Of a stretch of 7,507 bases of DNA, positions 5,504 to 7,507 are shown piece by piece. The notes below the pieces were generated by a model. The model was not told the DNA's origin, made no database searches, and saw nothing but the letters and a program-made list of their open reading frames with translations. The stretch's first letter is position 1; the number at the start of each line of letters is the position of its first letter. Both the position numbers and the translations under genes were made by a program. This stretch comes from Emcibacter sp. (GTDB lineage Bacteria; Pseudomonadota; Alphaproteobacteria; Sphingomonadales; Emcibacteraceae): the NCBI GenBank assembly GCA_016765435.1, contig JAESPY010000065.1, positions 1,927 to 9,433 on the forward strand, written 5' to 3'.

Positions 5504-7507
5504 ATAGATAAACTGAAAGAAATTTTATATCAGGAGCATGACAGACTGTTGTTATGGGCGCCGGTATTTTTTGCCATTGGGGTTGGGCTATATTTTGCGT
5601 TGCCCACGGAACCAGCCCTTTATACTGGGGGAGGTGCCTCTATTATTCTGCTGATCGTGCTTTTGGTGTTCTGGCGGTTTTTTCTGATGCGTCTCTTTCT
5701 GTTGGCGTTATTGCTAGGCGCAGGGGGGTTTACCGCTGCGAACGTGAGAAGCTGGGCATTGGCGACACCCGTTTTGGAAAAAAAGATGTCTCCGCGGCGG
5801 ATTACGGGGCTTGTGGCGGATGTGCGCCGTTATAATAGCGGAAAAATGCATATTGTTTTGGAAAACCCCGAAATTCCGGGGGGAATACGCCTTGATAAAA
5901 TCCGTCTTAAAGTTCAGAAATTTGATGTTCTGCCACATCCGGGGGACAGGGTGAGCATAATGGCTGGGCTGCTGTTGCCGCCACCGCCGACCATGCCCGG
6001 TGATTTTGATTATGCCCGCCAAATATGGTTTCAGGGCTTTGGTGCCGTGGGCTACGCGATTTCCAAACCAAAAATCATTGAGAAAGGGCAGGGGGCTTAT
6101 GGATTGCAGGCCCGTAAAAGATTCGTAATGGCGGAAGATATCCGCGCGACCATAGAGGGCGATACCGGAGGATTAGCGGCGGCCTTGATCACTGGTATGC
6201 GGGACGGAATTTCGCGCGACGTAGTGGAAAATATGCGGAATTCAGGGTTGGCTCATTTGTTGGCAATTTCCGGTTTGCATATGGGATTGCTCTGTGGGGC
6301 GGCTTTTTTCTTCTGTCGCTTTTTACTCTCCCGATCTGAATATCTTACCCTACGTTATCCCATAAAAAAATGGGCCGCGATTGTGGCGATCGGGGCAGGG
6401 GCGGTTTATGTTTTTTTAAGCGGAGGATCAACCCCGACGGTACGAGCCTTCATTATGGCCGTAATTCTGTTTTTGGGCGTGCTCACAGACCGTAAGGCCA
6501 TATCATTACGATTGGTGGCCATTGCCGCGATGGTGATATTATTTCTGACACCGGAAGTTATATTGTCGGTCAGCTTTCAAATGTCTTTTGCCGCCGTGGT
6601 CGCTTTGGTGGCGGCCTATGAGAAAATAAAGGGAAGATGGTCCAATATATCTGAACGTAACCAAGGTGGTTTTAAAAAGGCTGCTTTTTATGTGGGAACC
6701 ATGTTGTTTACCACATTGGTTGCGGAATTGGCCATCGCGCCTTTTGCTCTGTTTCATTTCAACAAATTGGTCCAATATGGTTTGGTAGCCAATCTTGTGG
6801 CCATGCCGGTAATGGCGTCATGGGTCATGCCCTGTGTTGTGGCCTATTTGATCTTGTCGCCCTTTGGTCTTGGGGCTTTGGCGCTTTATCCCATGTCATA
6901 TGGCTTAGAGGTGATTATGTTTGTGGCAAAAACTGTTTCTCATACGCCCGGATCCTACAGCCTTGTCCCTACTATGGGGGTTTTGCCTTTGCTGCTGATG
7001 ACGCTTGGTGCTCTGTGGTTTGTTATATGGCGGTCGCGCTGGAATCGTTTGGGGCTTCCGGTGGTGTTAATCGGCATTGTTTCGGCATTTTTTACGACCC
7101 AACCGGATATTTTGATTGATAATGGCGGACGACTTATCGGGGTTCGCAATGCGAATGAGGAAATCAGCCTGTCGAGCCTTAGGGCCGGACGCATGACACG
7201 CCAGAGATGGGCCTTGCGAAACGGTCAGGAAAAAGCTGAAAAATGGCTCTATAATGGAAATAGAATGACAGAAGAAACATGGATGTCTTGTGACAGACTG
7301 AGTTGTCTTTATCGTCCCGCCCATAAAAGCACCGAAACCTTGATCGCGCTGGTCAAGGATGAACTGGCGTTAAGTGAAGATTGCCTGAACGCGCAAGTGG
7401 TGATCAGTCTGGTTCCGGTCGAGGTAGCCTGTCCTTCGGCACATATTGTCATCGACAAATGGGACTTTTATCATAAAGGCGGACATGCGCTGTGGTTGCC
7501 AGAAAAA
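5504..7507 (+). CDS. comEC: ComEC/Rec2-family DNA-uptake channel protein (3' partial, unusual start)
   Basis: At least 668 residues of a ComEC/Rec2 polytopic inner-membrane protein. In naturally competent bacteria this forms the channel that carries single-stranded DNA into the cytoplasm. Numbering from the ATA at 5504, a first membrane helix (LLLWAPVFFAIGVGLYF, 15-31) is followed by more helices and a DUF4131-like periplasmic segment (about 75-190). The Competence domain has the hallmark SGLAHLLAISGLHMGL (247-262), then SGGSTPTVRAFIM and LSVSFQMSFAAVVAL, with many hydrophobic helices up to about residue 530. The rest (from D539, DNGGRLIGVRN) is soluble and shows no HxHxDH metallo-beta-lactamase motif. 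The frame is continuous from 5432 to the window end without a stop. The start is uncertain: no ATG, GTG or TTG lies in frame between the stop at 5429 and TTG 5549, so ATA 5504 or ATC 5498 behind the strong ribosome site is the best guess. The gene diverges from gltX, a common alphaproteobacterial arrangement. Confidence 0.92.
   Translation, partial: MDKLKEILYQEHDRLLLWAPVFFAIGVGLYFALPTEPALYTGGGASIILLIVLLVFWRFFLMRLFLLALLLGAGGFTAANVRSWALATPVLEKKMSPRRITGLVADVRRYNSGKMHIVLENPEIPGGIRLDKIRLKVQKFDVLPHPGDRVSIMAGLLLPPPPTMPGDFDYARQIWFQGFGAVGYAISKPKIIEKGQGAYGLQARKRFVMAEDIRATIEGDTGGLAAALITGMRDGISRDVVENMRNSGLAHLLAISGLHMGLLCGAAFFFCRFLLSRSEYLTLRYPIKKWAAIVAIGAGAVYVFLSGGSTPTVRAFIMAVILFLGVLTDRKAISLRLVAIAAMVILFLTPEVILSVSFQMSFAAVVALVAAYEKIKGRWSNISERNQGGFKKAAFYVGTMLFTTLVAELAIAPFALFHFNKLVQYGLVANLVAMPVMASWVMPCVVAYLILSPFGLGALALYPMSYGLEVIMFVAKTVSHTPGSYSLVPTMGVLPLLLMTLGALWFVIWRSRWNRLGLPVVLIGIVSAFFTTQPDILIDNGGRLIGVRNANEEISLSSLRAGRMTRQRWALRNGQEKAEKWLYNGNRMTEETWMSCDRLSCLYRPAHKSTETLIALVKDELALSEDCLNAQVVISLVPVEVACPSAHIVIDKWDFYHKGGHALWLPEK

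Noticed and set aside
5554..5835. Open frames on both strands over the comEC 5' part.
   Set aside because: The third frame carries continuous ComEC sequence through this region, so these are out-of-frame readings.
1..7507. Search for mobile elements, CRISPR arrays, tRNA genes, toxin-antitoxin or defence genes.
   Set aside because: Nearly all bases are taken by recognised housekeeping genes, gaps are short, and no transposase, repeat-spacer pattern, cloverleaf or known defence motif was seen.

Overview
The window is a stretch of housekeeping chromosome from a Gram-negative bacterium, almost certainly an alphaproteobacterium. This rests on the protein sequences (alphaproteobacterial-type Skp/OmpH, GltX and ComEC) and on the gene order: bamA, skp and fabZ lead into a convergent gltA-gltX pair, followed by a divergent comEC. 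Base composition is moderate (mid-40s % GC by eye, not computed). I cannot name the genus. A lineage such as Sphingomonadales, Kordiimonadales or Emcibacterales would fit, but that is a guess.

Left part (1-2376, + strand): an envelope and fatty-acid operon. It runs from the 3' end of bamA (outer-membrane beta-barrel assembly) through skp (periplasmic chaperone delivering outer-membrane proteins to BamA) and fabZ (3-hydroxyacyl-ACP dehydratase) to gloA (glyoxalase I). Spacing is 1, 33 and 3 bases, and a strong hairpin closes the unit. The lipid A genes lpxD, lpxA, lpxI and lpxB, which usually interleave with and follow fabZ here in alphaproteobacteria, are all absent.

Middle part (2341-5264, - strand): gltX (glutamyl-tRNA synthetase) is followed downstream by gltA (type II citrate synthase, entry to the TCA cycle). 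The 131-base gap between them holds a hairpin over the gltX stop and an 8+8 base inverted repeat in the gltA leader. gltA converges on gloA, and the two share a symmetric, probably bidirectional terminator.

Right part (5265-7507, + strand): a divergent intergenic region and then comEC (DNA-uptake channel), which runs off the window. comEC has a strong Shine-Dalgarno sequence but no ATG, GTG or TTG start in frame near it, and shows no metallo-beta-lactamase motif in the visible C-terminal part.

I see no mobile element, CRISPR array, tRNA, rRNA, phage gene or defence system, and nothing that looks like a new multi-gene system. The points worth a second look are the missing lpx genes, the unusual comEC start and the palindrome in front of gltA.
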